A stretch of 49,367 nucleotides of DNA from Pirellulaceae bacterium (lineage in GTDB: Bacteria > Planctomycetota > Planctomycetia > Pirellulales > Thermoguttaceae): the NCBI GenBank assembly GCA_012744395.1, contig JAAYCB010000370.1, positions 1 to 49,367 of the forward strand, in the 5' to 3' direction. The position numbers and the translations under genes were made by a program. The first letter of the stretch is position 1. Every line of letters starts with the position of its first letter. Below are positions 7,443 through 15,695 of this stretch, piece by piece. Below the pieces are notes generated by a model, which was given only the letters and a program-made list of their open reading frames with translations, was not told the DNA's origin and searched no databases.

Positions 7443-9755
7443 TCACGCCGCCCGGCGCTCCGCTTGGCGCGATGGGGCCGAACCGTCCCATGGTCCGGAG
7501 GGCTCCGGGGGGCCGTCCAATTCGTCGACTGGCTGTTGATCGGGGTCGCCGCCATCGGCGGCTGCGTAGTCGCCCCCGTAGGCGTAGTATCCGCCGCCGC
7601 CAATCCGATTGGCCACGACGCCGATCAGTGGAATCTTCAACTGGCCCAGGCTCTCGACCGCGCGGAGCACGAGCCGCCGCTTGTTCTTCAGCGGCTGCAC
7701 GACGAGCAGGACGCCGTCGACCAGCCGGCCGACGATCGCCGTGTCGCTCGTGGCCAGGATCGGAGGGCTGTCGATGAGAATCTGGTCGTAATGCCCTTCC
7801 GCCCAGGCGAGCAATTCGGAGAACTTCGGGCCGGCGAGCAGTTCCGCCGGATTGGCCGGCCGCGGGCCGGAGGGGAGCACGTCGAGAAGCGGTACTTCCG
7901 TCCGCTGGATCCGCAGCGGCGCGGTCTGCTCGACCGGCTCTTGCGACCGGATCACGGTCGAGAGGCCGTCGGCGCCGCGGTATCCCAGCAGGCCGGTCAA
8001 ACCGGGCCGCCGCAGATCGGCGTCGACGAGCAACGTGCGCCGTCCGCTCTTGGCGCAGGCAACCGCCGTGTTGGCCAGGACGGTCGTCTTTCCGTCCCCC
8101 GGCTCGGCGCTGGTGACGACGATCCGGCCGGTCGGCTCGTTGGACAGGGCGAGCGAGGTCCGCAGCGTCCGGAACGCCTCGCTTTCGGGCGCAGCGGGCT
8201 CGGCCAGCAATTGCAGCGACGGGATGCCGGCCGGTTCCCGGCGGGGAAGCTGGTAGACGATCGCCATCACGGGGACGCGCGTCTGGCTCTGGAGCTCCTC
8301 GACGGAGCGGAAGCGATCATCGAGCGTGTCGAGCACATAGACAGCCGCCAGGCCCAATCCCAGGCCGGCGATCAGCGCCATCAGGGCAACCCGGCGGAGA
8401 TTCGGCGAGGCCGGCGAGGTCGCGCGGACCGGCTCGCTGACCCGCTGGGTGCGAATGATCGGCCCGTCGACCGCCATGTCGAGGTTGGTCAGCCGATCGA
8501 GCAGCTTGTCGTGCATTCCGCGGTACCACTCGACGTTGTGCTCGAGGGCCTGAATCTCGACGAATTGTCCGCTCAGAGCGCCGGCCTCGGCCCAGGCGGC
8601 CTGTGCTTCCTGGTCCAGCAATCGCTCCTTGTATTGCGCCTCGGTCACCTGCTGCCGCATGATTGCGGTAAGAATCTGGCCGAGTTGCCCCCCCTGCATC
8701 TCGTCGAGCCGGCGGCCGATGCGATCGTTGAAGCTGGCCAGGAACTGCTCCGTCTGGCGGATTCGGGCGCTGAGCTGTTCGACCTTGGGATGGCCGAGGC
8801 CCAGGTGCCTTTCGACGCCGGCCAACTCGGCCCGGTCGGAAAGCAGCAGCTTCTCCATTTCCGCCAGGCTGGCCGTGTCCCGGGTGTTCAAGCCGAGGGC
8901 GGTCATCAGCACCTCGCGGCCGACCGAATCCGCCACCGCCAGAACGTGCCCCTTGAGGTCTCCGCCGCGGGCGACGGCCGATTCCACGCTCTCCAACTGG
9001 GCCGCCAGCTTGATCCGCTCAAACATCGTCGCCGCCCGCTCCTTGTTGATCGAAATCAGCTTTTCGACCGCCGGGTGGAGGTAGCGGCTCTCCGAGCCGG
9101 TCCCCAGGATGTCGCCGCACTCGGCCTTCTTCTCCTCCAGGAGCCGCTGCCACTGGTTGAGCTGCACGCTGATCTGCGCCTGCTGCTGCTGGAGCCCGCG
9201 AATCAGGTCTTCCGCCGTCCCCTTGTGGACGACGTCCATGAACTCGTGGTAGGAATTGAGAATCTCGCTGACCACGCTGACCGCGGCGCCGGGATCGCGC
9301 GAGAGGTATTGCACCTCGATGTTGTTGGTCCCATAGACCGTCTTGGCGGTCAGGTACTTCTGGATCGTGGCCACCCATTTCTCCTCGGGAACCTCGGCCA
9401 GATCGATGCGGTCCTCGGGCCGCAAGCGCTCGATCGCCTTCTGGATGACCTTGGCGCTGGTGATCAATCGTTCGAAGGTCGGCAGCAGGTTCGTGCCCTC
9501 GCGGCCCTGTTCGGAAAACCCCGTCGAACGGGTGTCGTCGCCCGAGGCGATGACGAACAACTCCGCTTCGGCCGCGTAATAGCGCGTGGCGGTCGCGTAG
9601 TAGAGCGCTCCCAGGAGCAGGGTGGCGACCATGCAGAGCATGACGACGCCCTTGCGATGCTTCAAGGCGAGCGCGAATTGCAGAAGCGCGTGGACGATAT
9701 GCGTGGCTGCCTGGCTCTCCGGCCGGGAGGTCGCCGTCAGGGGCTCATCCATCAT
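7443..9755 (-). CDS. Exopolysaccharide chain-length regulator / BY-type tyrosine kinase (Wzc-like)
   Basis: 770 residues. One membrane segment near 36-54, a long periplasmic region with coiled coils (about 185-425), a second membrane segment near 456-475, then a cytoplasmic kinase domain. The kinase carries Walker A SAEPGDGKTT (549-558), Walker A' LLVDADLRRP (575-584) and Walker B ILIDSPP (659-665). The C-terminus has a tyrosine cluster (Tyr723, 724, 726, 730), the usual autophosphorylation site. Such proteins control length and export of polysaccharide with a Wza-type outer-membrane channel and are dephosphorylated by a CpsB/Wzb-type phosphatase; both partners are encoded upstream (9796-10965 and 14274-15095). 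Start: tandem ATG ATG; the second is equally possible. Confidence 0.93.
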   Translation of the reverse strand: MMDEPLTATSRPESQAATHIVHALLQFALALKHRKGVVMLCMVATLLLGALYYATATRYYAAEAELFVIASGDDTRSTGFSEQGREGTNLLPTFERLITSAKVIQKAIERLRPEDRIDLAEVPEEKWVATIQKYLTAKTVYGTNNIEVQYLSRDPGAAVSVVSEILNSYHEFMDVVHKGTAEDLIRGLQQQQAQISVQLNQWQRLLEEKKAECGDILGTGSESRYLHPAVEKLISINKERAATMFERIKLAAQLESVESAVARGGDLKGHVLAVADSVGREVLMTALGLNTRDTASLAEMEKLLLSDRAELAGVERHLGLGHPKVEQLSARIRQTEQFLASFNDRIGRRLDEMQGGQLGQILTAIMRQQVTEAQYKERLLDQEAQAAWAEAGALSGQFVEIQALEHNVEWYRGMHDKLLDRLTNLDMAVDGPIIRTQRVSEPVRATSPASPNLRRVALMALIAGLGLGLAAVYVLDTLDDRFRSVEELQSQTRVPVMAIVYQLPRREPAGIPSLQLLAEPAAPESEAFRTLRTSLALSNEPTGRIVVTSAEPGDGKTTVLANTAVACAKSGRRTLLVDADLRRPGLTGLLGYRGADGLSTVIRSQEPVEQTAPLRIQRTEVPLLDVLPSGPRPANPAELLAGPKFSELLAWAEGHYDQILIDSPPILATSDTAIVGRLVDGVLLVVQPLKNKRRLVLRAVESLGQLKIPLIGVVANRIGGGGYYAYGGDYAAADGGDPDQQPVDELDGPPEPSGPWDGSAPSRQAERRAA

Positions 9756-9795
9756 GTCAACGTCGATCCTCGCTTGAAGCCGATGCCGGACGCTC

Positions 9796-10965
9796 CTAGA
9801 ACAAGGCCAGCGAACTGCCCACGCTGAAGCGGAAGAACGTCTTGAGCGTCTCGAAGGCCATCGTGATCGGAGTCTCCAGGACGACCACGATGTCGTCCTC
9901 CTGGATGCGGAGATTGCTGGCGCCGTTGTTCTGGGCCTCGTTGACGCTGATCGCGATCTTGATCGGTTCTTCCTGGCCCTCGACGCGGCGGATCACCAGC
10001 ACGCTGTCGGCCGCCTGCATCTTCCGCTCGCCGGCCAGCGCCAGGGCGTCGAGCAGGTACAGGTCCTTGTCCGGCGGCAGTTCGAGTTCGCCCGGCGCAT
10101 TGACCAGGCCCATCACGCGAAAGGTCCGCTGGGGGCGCTTCTTCACGTGAACCACGTCGCCGTCGTCGAGATAGTAGCCTCCCTTCCCCTCGGTCGTCGC
10201 GCTGACCAGGTTCACCTGGACCGTCTGGGCCTGTTCGGCCAGGTTCTCGTCATACGATGCGAGGACCACGCCGCTGCCGCCTTCGGCCAGCCGCAGCGAT
10301 TCTCCGCGGAACGGGTCTGGGGGCGAATCGGTTAGAGCAGGGCGGCGAATCGCGACCTCCGGACTGGCATCCTCGCTGAGCCCGCCGGCTTCCATGATCG
10401 CCGCCAGCAGGGTGCTGTTGCCCCGCGGGATTTCGTAGACGCCCGGTTTCTCCACCGCGCCGACGAGGATGATCCGGTTCGTGCGCTGCGCGTCCATCGT
10501 CACCGTGACGTGGGGAGAGCGATACACGTCGCGCTGGACGGCGGCCGCGGCGATTGCCCGCTCGGCGGCGTCGAGCGTCAATCCGGCCACGGGCACGGGC
10601 CCGATGAGCGGCACGTTCGCCGTGCCGTCGTCGGCCACGCGGACCGGCATCGGGTTTGTTTTCGCGTCGCCGTAATCGGAGAAAACGGTCACCTCCAGGA
10701 CGTCGCCGGCGTCGACCCGGTCGCTGCGGACGGCGTAGGAGGTCAGCCGCGAGAGGTCGATCTGGTCGAGCCTTTCAACCGGCGCGGCGACGAACCGGGC
10801 CGGCAAGTCCGCCGCCCGATACGCGCCGCGGATGCAGCCGCCGGCCAGCAGGCAGACCGTCGCGGCCAGCAGGCTGGCCAGATGCGGGCCGGCCGCTGGC
10901 CACCACCCGGCATGAGCCGGCCGCTGGCGCGCCAGTCTCCACCGCGAGCGGTATGAAGTCACCAT
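9796..10965 (-). CDS. Polysaccharide export protein, Wza type (SLBB domains)
   Basis: 389 residues from the start chosen at MVTSYRS, which puts a lipoprotein-like signal peptide at the N-terminus (hydrophobic run ending LLAGGC, Cys44 as lipidation site). The frame is open 89 codons further but that part lacks signal-peptide character. Residues about 75-150 form the poly-export domain (DVLEVTVFSDYG, TANVPLIGPVPVAGLTL). Two SLBB domains follow: IILVGAVEKPGVYEIP and TFRVMGLVNAPGELELP. The C-terminal MAFETLKTFFRFSVG could be an amphipathic outer-membrane helix, as in Wza. It probably forms the outer-membrane channel for the polysaccharide. It is 40 nt upstream of the kinase gene. Confidence 0.93.
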   Translation of the reverse strand: MVTSYRSRWRLARQRPAHAGWWPAAGPHLASLLAATVCLLAGGCIRGAYRAADLPARFVAAPVERLDQIDLSRLTSYAVRSDRVDAGDVLEVTVFSDYGDAKTNPMPVRVADDGTANVPLIGPVPVAGLTLDAAERAIAAAAVQRDVYRSPHVTVTMDAQRTNRIILVGAVEKPGVYEIPRGNSTLLAAIMEAGGLSEDASPEVAIRRPALTDSPPDPFRGESLRLAEGGSGVVLASYDENLAEQAQTVQVNLVSATTEGKGGYYLDDGDVVHVKKRPQRTFRVMGLVNAPGELELPPDKDLYLLDALALAGERKMQAADSVLVIRRVEGQEEPIKIAISVNEAQNNGASNLRIQEDDIVVVLETPITMAFETLKTFFRFSVGSSLALF

Positions 10966-11228
10966 CCAACGACCCGATCTATCGTCCGTAAGCCAAGCGA
11001 GAATGCACGCCGGCGGCAGGGCCGCCCACGCATCCGGCCGCGGCGCGCGGCCCGCAAGACGCCGGACACGTGCTGGGTGCATCGACGCGCCTGAAGAAAT
11101 CCCGCAAACGTGAAAAGTCACCAGTCTCAGTGCCGGCCGGCGAGGCATCCGCCGACTCGATGCTCTCCGCCGGCGGGAGGCTTCCGGCCCGCTCCCGGAA
11201 GATCTTGCCTCCAGCGCCAGCCGAGACG

Positions 11229-11771
11229 TCACGGGCTGGCCGGCTTGTCCTTGCCGCCGCTGTTGTGCACGGCGATCGGAATCGCGATCATCGCCGCGAC
11301 AAGCCCGGTGATGATCACTGCGTCGGACGCGAAGAAGTCTTCCAGCGGCATCTGCCCCCGGACAACCTCGCTCCCGACCACCATCAGGGCCAACGGCCTA
11401 GCGGCGGGCGGCGCGGCTTCGGCGGTCCACGCCCGAACGAACCTCCCCTGCCCGCCCGTCTGAATCTGGTAGACGCCGCCCTTGACGCCTGCGAAGCGAA
11501 AGCGGCCCTGAAGGTCCGTCTTCGCCAGGCTCAGCCGGCTCCTGTGCTGCACCAAGGCGACCTCGACGCCCGACCGCGGCATGCCGTGGACGTCGACGAC
11601 GACGCCCTGCATCCCGCCGCCGGTGTCCAAGGCCACGTCGCTGACCGCGATCGGCGCGGCGTCATCCTTCGCCCGCACTGGTTCCGACGCCTCGGCCCAC
11701 GAAGGGGGCAGGAGCATCCCCAGACAGGCCAATGCCGCCCATGGTGTCCAGACGATTCGCCACCGTCTCAT
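11229..11771 (-). CDS. Secreted carboxypeptidase-regulatory-like protein, paralog 1 of 3
   Basis: 180 residues. Signal peptide about 1-28, then a conserved beta-sandwich-like stretch: SDVAL, GMQGVVVDVHGMPRSG, TDLQGRFRFAGVKGGVYQ and VRAWTAEAAPPAA. This is the CarboxypepD_reg-like pattern (G-x-V-x-D-x-x-G ... T-D-x-x-G-x-F-x-F). A C-terminal membrane helix (about 148-168) ends in AIPIAVHN, followed by a short charged tail ending KPASP. A GAGG ribosome site precedes the ATG. Two paralogs lie directly upstream with the same layout. Families of this kind are widespread in planctomycetes without known function. The place between exporter and phosphatase genes suggests an envelope or matrix role (inference). 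Confidence 0.82.
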   Translation of the reverse strand: MRRWRIVWTPWAALACLGMLLPPSWAEASEPVRAKDDAAPIAVSDVALDTGGGMQGVVVDVHGMPRSGVEVALVQHRSRLSLAKTDLQGRFRFAGVKGGVYQIQTGGQGRFVRAWTAEAAPPAARPLALMVVGSEVVRGQMPLEDFFASDAVIITGLVAAMIAIPIAVHNSGGKDKPASP

Positions 11772-11843
11772 CGCTGCATCCTCATCCCATCATTCCTTGC
11801 CCCCCCGTAGGCCAACGCGGAGGCGATCTTTCCATCGCCGCCG

Positions 11844-12374
11844 CTACGGGCTGGCCGGATCATCGTGATTCTTGTTGTAGTTGTGGATTCCCACAGGAAT
11901 CGCGATCGCCGCCGCAACAATCCCGGCGATCACCCATGGATTGGTCAACAGGGCCCTCAAGCCTCCTTGGCCCAGCGTCTGGGACTGGCCGGCAACCAGC
12001 AGGACTTGATTCCTGGCGTTCGGGGGCGCGGCGGCCGCCGTCCACGCGCGGCACAGAGCGGTCGCTTCTCCGGCCGAAATGTTCAACACCCCGCCCCGCA
12101 GGCCGCGGACCTCGAAATAGCCGTCCGGCCCGGTGACTGTCGAGACGAGCTCGTGGCCGCCGTGGGAGACGGTCACGCACTCGCCCGGCAAGCCCCGTCC
12201 CTGGGCGGAAACGAGTTGTCCTCGCAGCGCGCCGTCGGCCGCCAGGGCCACATCGTTGCCGAGGAGCGGCGCGACAGGCGCCTCGCCCGCCGCGTGCAGC
12301 AGCGGCGCGGGGACGAGCATTCCCGCTAAGGCCAACAGGGCCAAGCCGAGTTTCCACCAGTTCTTGCGATTCAT
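11844..12374 (-). CDS. Secreted carboxypeptidase-regulatory-like protein, paralog 2 of 3
   Basis: 176 residues counting from MNRKNWW, where a basic N-terminus and hydrophobic core (LALLALAGMLVPAPLLHA) form a signal peptide; the longer frame (39 codons) lacks this. The shared elements follow in order: NDVAL, GALRGQLVSAQGRGLPG, TGPDGYFEVRGLRGGV, CRAWTAAAAPPNA, LLVAGQ, then a C-terminal membrane helix with AIPVGIHN and the tail ending DPASP. The only Cys pair is Cys79 or so and the Cys in the CRAW motif. It lies 72 nt before paralog 1 and 261 nt after paralog 3. The CHH-free, enzyme-motif-free sequence argues for a structural or binding role rather than catalysis. Confidence 0.8.
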   Translation of the reverse strand: MNRKNWWKLGLALLALAGMLVPAPLLHAAGEAPVAPLLGNDVALAADGALRGQLVSAQGRGLPGECVTVSHGGHELVSTVTGPDGYFEVRGLRGGVLNISAGEATALCRAWTAAAAPPNARNQVLLVAGQSQTLGQGGLRALLTNPWVIAGIVAAAIAIPVGIHNYNKNHDDPASP

Positions 12375-12510
12375 CGCCAACTCTGCCTCCATGCACCACA
12401 CAGGCCCAGTCCGAACCACCACTCGCAGGGTTCGCCATGCGAGGTGGGATGCTACAAGAATCGTGGCGGTGGCGGAACCCCAATTCGGCAAAAACCCAAG
12501 AAACAGCAGG

Positions 12511-12573
12511 AGGCCCCGCGGGGCGGAGTCAGCGAGGTCTTTTCAACCTCCCGATTCCAGCCCGTGGGGCCTT
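12511..12573 (-). terminator. Candidate intrinsic terminator between paralogs 3 and 2
   Basis: Minus-strand hairpin with arms AAGGCCCCACGGGC (12573-12560) and GCCCCGCGGGGCCT (12524-12511), nearly complementary, enclosing a loop of about 35 nt. It is followed by a T-rich run (TGTTTCTTGGGTTTTT). It would end or attenuate transcripts of paralog 3. Confidence 0.4.
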
Positions 12574-12635
12574 CTATTGTGGCAAGCCTGTGTTGATCGA
12601 GGTCGCCTTCAGACCCTCCCGCAGGTGGGGCAAAT

Positions 12636-13235
12636 CTAGGGGCTGACCGGTTTGCCGCCTCGGTCCGCGTTGTGAATCCCCACGGGAACGGCGACCGCCG
12701 TGGCGACGATGCCGGCCACGACCCACGGGTTGGAGAGCCAGAACTTGACGCGACTCAGGGGCGGCGAGTAGTTGTCATAGCACGTGTAGTTGTCGCAGTA
12801 GTAGTTGTCGCCGTAGTAGTTGTCGCCGTAATAGTCCTGCCCCCGGACCAGGTCTCCGCCTGCCACAAGCAGCACTCCCGGTTCTGCGACTTTCGGCGCG
12901 GTGCCCGGGGCCCAGACGCGATACGCCCCGGCTCCCTCGGCGGCCGCCAACTGATACACGCCACCCCGCAATCCCTGGAACGCGAAAAGGCCGTTGGCGT
13001 CCGTCTCCGCCACGGCGATCTGACTCTGGTCGAGGAGCAGCGACACGCGCTGCCCCCTCTGGGCCGCGCCCTGGCGGTCTACAACCTGCCCCAACAAGAC
13101 GCCGCCGTCCCGCAACGCGACGTCATGCACCACGGGTGCAGGCTCGGGCGATGCCGCGGATGCCATGCACGGCAGCCACAAACCACACACTGCCAGGCCG
13201 ATTGCCAACCCCTTGAGAATTCCGGCAGATTTCAT
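12636..13235 (-). CDS. Secreted carboxypeptidase-regulatory-like protein, paralog 3 of 3, with Tyr-rich repeat insert
   Basis: 199 residues from MKSAGIL, giving a clear signal peptide (GLAIGLAVCGLWLPCMASA). The shared elements are HDVALRDGGVLLGQVVD, TDANGLFAFQGLRGGVYQ, YRVWAPGTAPKVA and LLVAGGDLVRGQ. Unlike its two paralogs it then carries a Tyr/Asp/Asn-rich repeat (YYGDN-YYGDN-YYCDN-YTCYDNY, about residues 133-154). The C-terminal membrane helix ends in AVPVGIHN and the tail in KPVSP. With a cleaved signal peptide, the Tyr repeat would be outside the cytoplasm. It may be a surface-binding or cross-linking patch (inference). It is the first of the three paralogs in transcription order. Confidence 0.82.
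   Translation of the reverse strand: MKSAGILKGLAIGLAVCGLWLPCMASAASPEPAPVVHDVALRDGGVLLGQVVDRQGAAQRGQRVSLLLDQSQIAVAETDANGLFAFQGLRGGVYQLAAAEGAGAYRVWAPGTAPKVAEPGVLLVAGGDLVRGQDYYGDNYYGDNYYCDNYTCYDNYSPPLSRVKFWLSNPWVVAGIVATAVAVPVGIHNADRGGKPVSP
12769..12835. repeat. 15-nt tandem repeat coding YYGDN units
   Basis: The octamer TAGTTGTC recurs at 12769, 12787, 12802 and 12817. The last three are spaced exactly 15 nt, one five-codon unit, inside paralog 3. Unit number could change by slippage without shifting the frame. Confidence 0.8.
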
Positions 13236-13394
13236 CGGTATTCCGTCCCCAAATTGAATCAAATGGCGTCGTTCGCACGCGATTGTTCGCAGCCGATCCC
13301 CTTCAGCCCGGCGCGCTCGCCGCTCGGGCCCCTATGGGAAGAAGATAGACCGTTGTACCTAATCGTCCGAATCGGCACCACTCCTACAGTAAAC

Positions 13395-13415
13395 AAAACC
13401 CATTTTCATGGTTTT
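13395..13415 (-). terminator. Candidate terminator after the metalloprotease gene
   Basis: The minus strand reads AAAACCAT, a short A-rich loop, ATGGGTTTT, then GTTT. This is a compact hairpin with one bulged G, ending in a T-rich stretch, 22 nt past the stop codon at 13438. Confidence 0.4.
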
Positions 13416-13437
13416 CCCGTAGGATTCTCCCCAGGCA

Positions 13438-14274
13438 TTACATTTTGCCTGCCTTCTGATTCCTTGGAGTCCAGCCACGAAAATGGGCCAAGTACTGCCG
13501 GTCGAGGTCAGCGATGCGGTGGCGCAGGCGAACGCTCAGCTTGCCGGGAGGGACATTGGCGCTGATCTCGCGCAAGAAACCGACCAGTTCCGCATGCGCC
13601 TCGGCGGACCCGTAAAGGATGAAATGGACCCACGCCCACGAGTCGCGATAGTCCACCCCACTCATTTCACCGACACTCCCCTTGTTCTCAAGTTTCGCAA
13701 TCGGGGTTCTGATCCCGAATCGAGCGTTCCAACGGACTTTTGACAAATGGGGATTGCCGAAAGCGCGCAGCTCCGGCGCCACCTCGAAGAACTCCGCAAG
13801 CCCTTCATCCAGCCAGAGGGGAACCATCGGCAGGACCGCGTGAAGCAGCGCGTGGGTGCATTCGTGCCGCAGATCGGTCGCCAGTTGCTCGCTGCGGAAC
13901 GTCAGGACAACGCCCGGTCCGCCGCGTTTGATATACAGCGCGCGCCGGTAGGGGACCTCGGGAAAACAGACCGACAGGTAGTTCCGATAGTCCGCCTCGT
14001 TGCGGAACAGGTACAATTCGATCCGCTCCTCGGCCGCCGGAATGCCCAGGACGCGGACCAGGTCCTCCTGCAAGTGGGCGAGTTCTCCCAGCAGCGGCTC
14101 GCAATCGGCCAGGGAAAAATCCGCGCGGCAGACGAATCCGCCCGCGACCCTCCAGTCGGCCCATTCATCGGCCGCCCAGGCAAGGGACGCCAGCCAGGCC
14201 GCTGCGGCGGACAGCGCTATCGCGCCCTGCCTGACTAACCGACGAGTGACTTGCCACGTCCGTCCCACCGACAT
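13438..14274 (-). CDS. Secreted zinc metalloprotease, Peptidase-MA-like (gluzincin)
   Basis: 278 residues. Signal peptide about 1-35 (AIALSAAAAWLASLAWA). The zinc motif is HECTH (His137, Glu138, His141), with the downstream glutamate in WLDEGLAEFFE (Glu157), as in Peptidase_MA/DUF1570-like gluzincins. The N-terminal part (residues about 55-130) has the usual preceding beta region (IELYLFRNEADYRNYL). The start ATG overlaps the stop of the phosphatase gene as TGATG, so translation is probably coupled. Predicted to act outside the cytoplasm. Its place between the CpsB phosphatase and three secreted paralogs suggests it could process envelope proteins of this cluster; that is inference. Confidence 0.82.
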   Translation of the reverse strand: MSVGRTWQVTRRLVRQGAIALSAAAAWLASLAWAADEWADWRVAGGFVCRADFSLADCEPLLGELAHLQEDLVRVLGIPAAEERIELYLFRNEADYRNYLSVCFPEVPYRRALYIKRGGPGVVLTFRSEQLATDLRHECTHALLHAVLPMVPLWLDEGLAEFFEVAPELRAFGNPHLSKVRWNARFGIRTPIAKLENKGSVGEMSGVDYRDSWAWVHFILYGSAEAHAELVGFLREISANVPPGKLSVRLRHRIADLDRQYLAHFRGWTPRNQKAGKM

Positions 14275-15095
14275 CAACTCGCCCTGCGTCTCGGAAACCA
14301 CCCGCATGGCCTGAAGCGCGCGCGGCGCCGCCGGCCGCCGGCAATGTCCCTGCCGGCGGCGATCGCGGCGGGGTTGGCCGAGCAAAGTTCCTCGGCATAG
14401 CGATCCCCCGCAAGGCCCACAATCCGTTCGAACGCCGCTGACATACGGGGACGCCGGCAGGTGGTGCCGTGGGCGTCGGTCGCCACGAAGTGGACCAGTC
14501 CCTCCTCGATCAGCGATGCGGCGAAGTCGCGGATTTGCCCGCCGAACGATCCGACGAGGCTCCCCGCCGTGACTTGCATCAAGCAGCCGGCGTCGACAAG
14601 GTCTGCAACCAACTGCGGCTCGCGGAGCAGCCCCTGGTTTCTCTCCGGGTGCGAGAGGATGCCGACGATGCCGGCCGCATCAAGCCTCCTCAACAGCCCT
14701 TCGAGGGGCAGGTACAATTCGTGCGGCAATTCCAGGAGGACATGCCGCCGGCGGTCGGCCAGGGTCAGCACCTCGCCCGCCTCGAGCCGGGAAACCAGGT
14801 CCGGCTCAATCCGCACGTCCGCTCCGGGGAGCACACGGAGGGCGATCTCGCGCTGCTGCAATTCGGACTGGAATCGATCGGCAAATGCCCGAATCGTCGC
14901 GCCCCGATTCCGCCCGTAGGTGCCCAGTTGGTGCGGCGTGACGATCACGGCCTGGATTCCGTCGGCCACGGCAATTTCGGCCATTGCCAGCGACACGCCG
15001 AGATTCACTGGACCATCGTCCAGCCCCGGCAACATATGGCAGTGAATGTCGACGAAGCGCGGATTATCCGACAAGACATCCCCTTCTGGCGTCAT
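14274..15095 (-). CDS. Tyrosine-protein phosphatase, CpsB/YwqE type (PHP fold)
   Basis: 273 residues (266 if the TTG seven codons in, after AAGGGG, is the true start). Metal-ligand motifs of the PHP superfamily are visible: DIHCHMLPGLDDGP near the N-terminus, VIVTPH, GILSHPERN and VATDAHG. This class removes phosphate from the tyrosine cluster of Wzc/CpsD-type kinases and so resets polysaccharide export; the cognate kinase is at 7443-9755. It ends in a TGATG overlap with the metalloprotease gene and follows the zinc-ribbon gene by 39 nt. Cytoplasmic; no signal peptide. Confidence 0.9.
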   Translation of the reverse strand: MTPEGDVLSDNPRFVDIHCHMLPGLDDGPVNLGVSLAMAEIAVADGIQAVIVTPHQLGTYGRNRGATIRAFADRFQSELQQREIALRVLPGADVRIEPDLVSRLEAGEVLTLADRRRHVLLELPHELYLPLEGLLRRLDAAGIVGILSHPERNQGLLREPQLVADLVDAGCLMQVTAGSLVGSFGGQIRDFAASLIEEGLVHFVATDAHGTTCRRPRMSAAFERIVGLAGDRYAEELCSANPAAIAAGRDIAGGRRRRARFRPCGWFPRRRAS

Positions 15096-15134
15096 GCAAC
15101 GACAGCCGCTTCCCGGGCGACCGCACCCCGGCTC

Positions 15135-15401
15135 TCAAGAACGGCATGCCTCGCTGCCGACACGCCGCGGCGGAGTCATCCGCCCGGGCCCGGCGTGCAC
15201 TGCGGATCGCAGGTGGGGAGTCACGCGGATCACGGGCGGGCGGGCCTGTTTTCCCAGCGTGAGCAGCCAATGCACCATGAAACGATGATAGCAGTGATGG
15301 CACTTCATCGGGCGGAACGCCAGGCAGGCCAAGAGCGTCTCACGCCAGTTCAGGTTACGATGCAGATAGGCTTTTTCAGCCCAACAACGGGGACACTTCA
15401 T
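15135..15401 (-). CDS. Small zinc-ribbon-like protein, 88 aa
   Basis: Starts at the ATG of MKCPRC, 9 nt after a GAGG ribosome site; the frame is open 53 codons further but without such a site. Two CxxC pairs, CPRC (residues 3-6) and CHHC (33-36), are separated by a basic helix with RETLLACLAFRPMK, which fits a small zinc ribbon. The tail after residue 50 is basic and proline-rich with no recognisable domain. It is 39 nt upstream of the CpsB gene and probably the first gene of the exopolysaccharide cluster. A nucleic-acid or protein-binding regulatory role is possible but not shown. Confidence 0.7.
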   Translation of the reverse strand: MKCPRCWAEKAYLHRNLNWRETLLACLAFRPMKCHHCYHRFMVHWLLTLGKQARPPVIRVTPHLRSAVHAGPGRMTPPRRVGSEACRS

Positions 15402-15695
15402 ACTGGTAATCCTCGAGCCGGACGTTGCCCCTGGCCATGTCAGGCTGCGACTCGATTGGGCGCATCGAGTCGGCCCAAACGCGGAACGGCGAGAAGCCGA
15501 TCCGATTGCATCCCCAACCCCAGAATCGGCTGCGGGAATGACTGCGGAGCGTACGTGCAACCCCGCCAGAGGTCAACCCCATTTTGCCCGGCGCTGCGAT
15601 CGCATCGCCGGAGGCGACAATCCCATCCATCCCCGGCGCCCGGCAGATTGTCCGCCAACTCGATCGGCCAGCCGGCCCCAGCGGTCTCGCGGGCC

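Noticed and set aside
2426..7777. Very long plus-strand open frames opposite the WbpM-like and polymerase genes
   Set aside because: Open only because of high G+C; translations are Arg/His/Pro-rich and opposite strongly recognised genes.
12769..12835. CRISPR-like short repeats
   Set aside because: Units are adjacent 15-mers in a coding frame with no spacers; no cas genes nearby.
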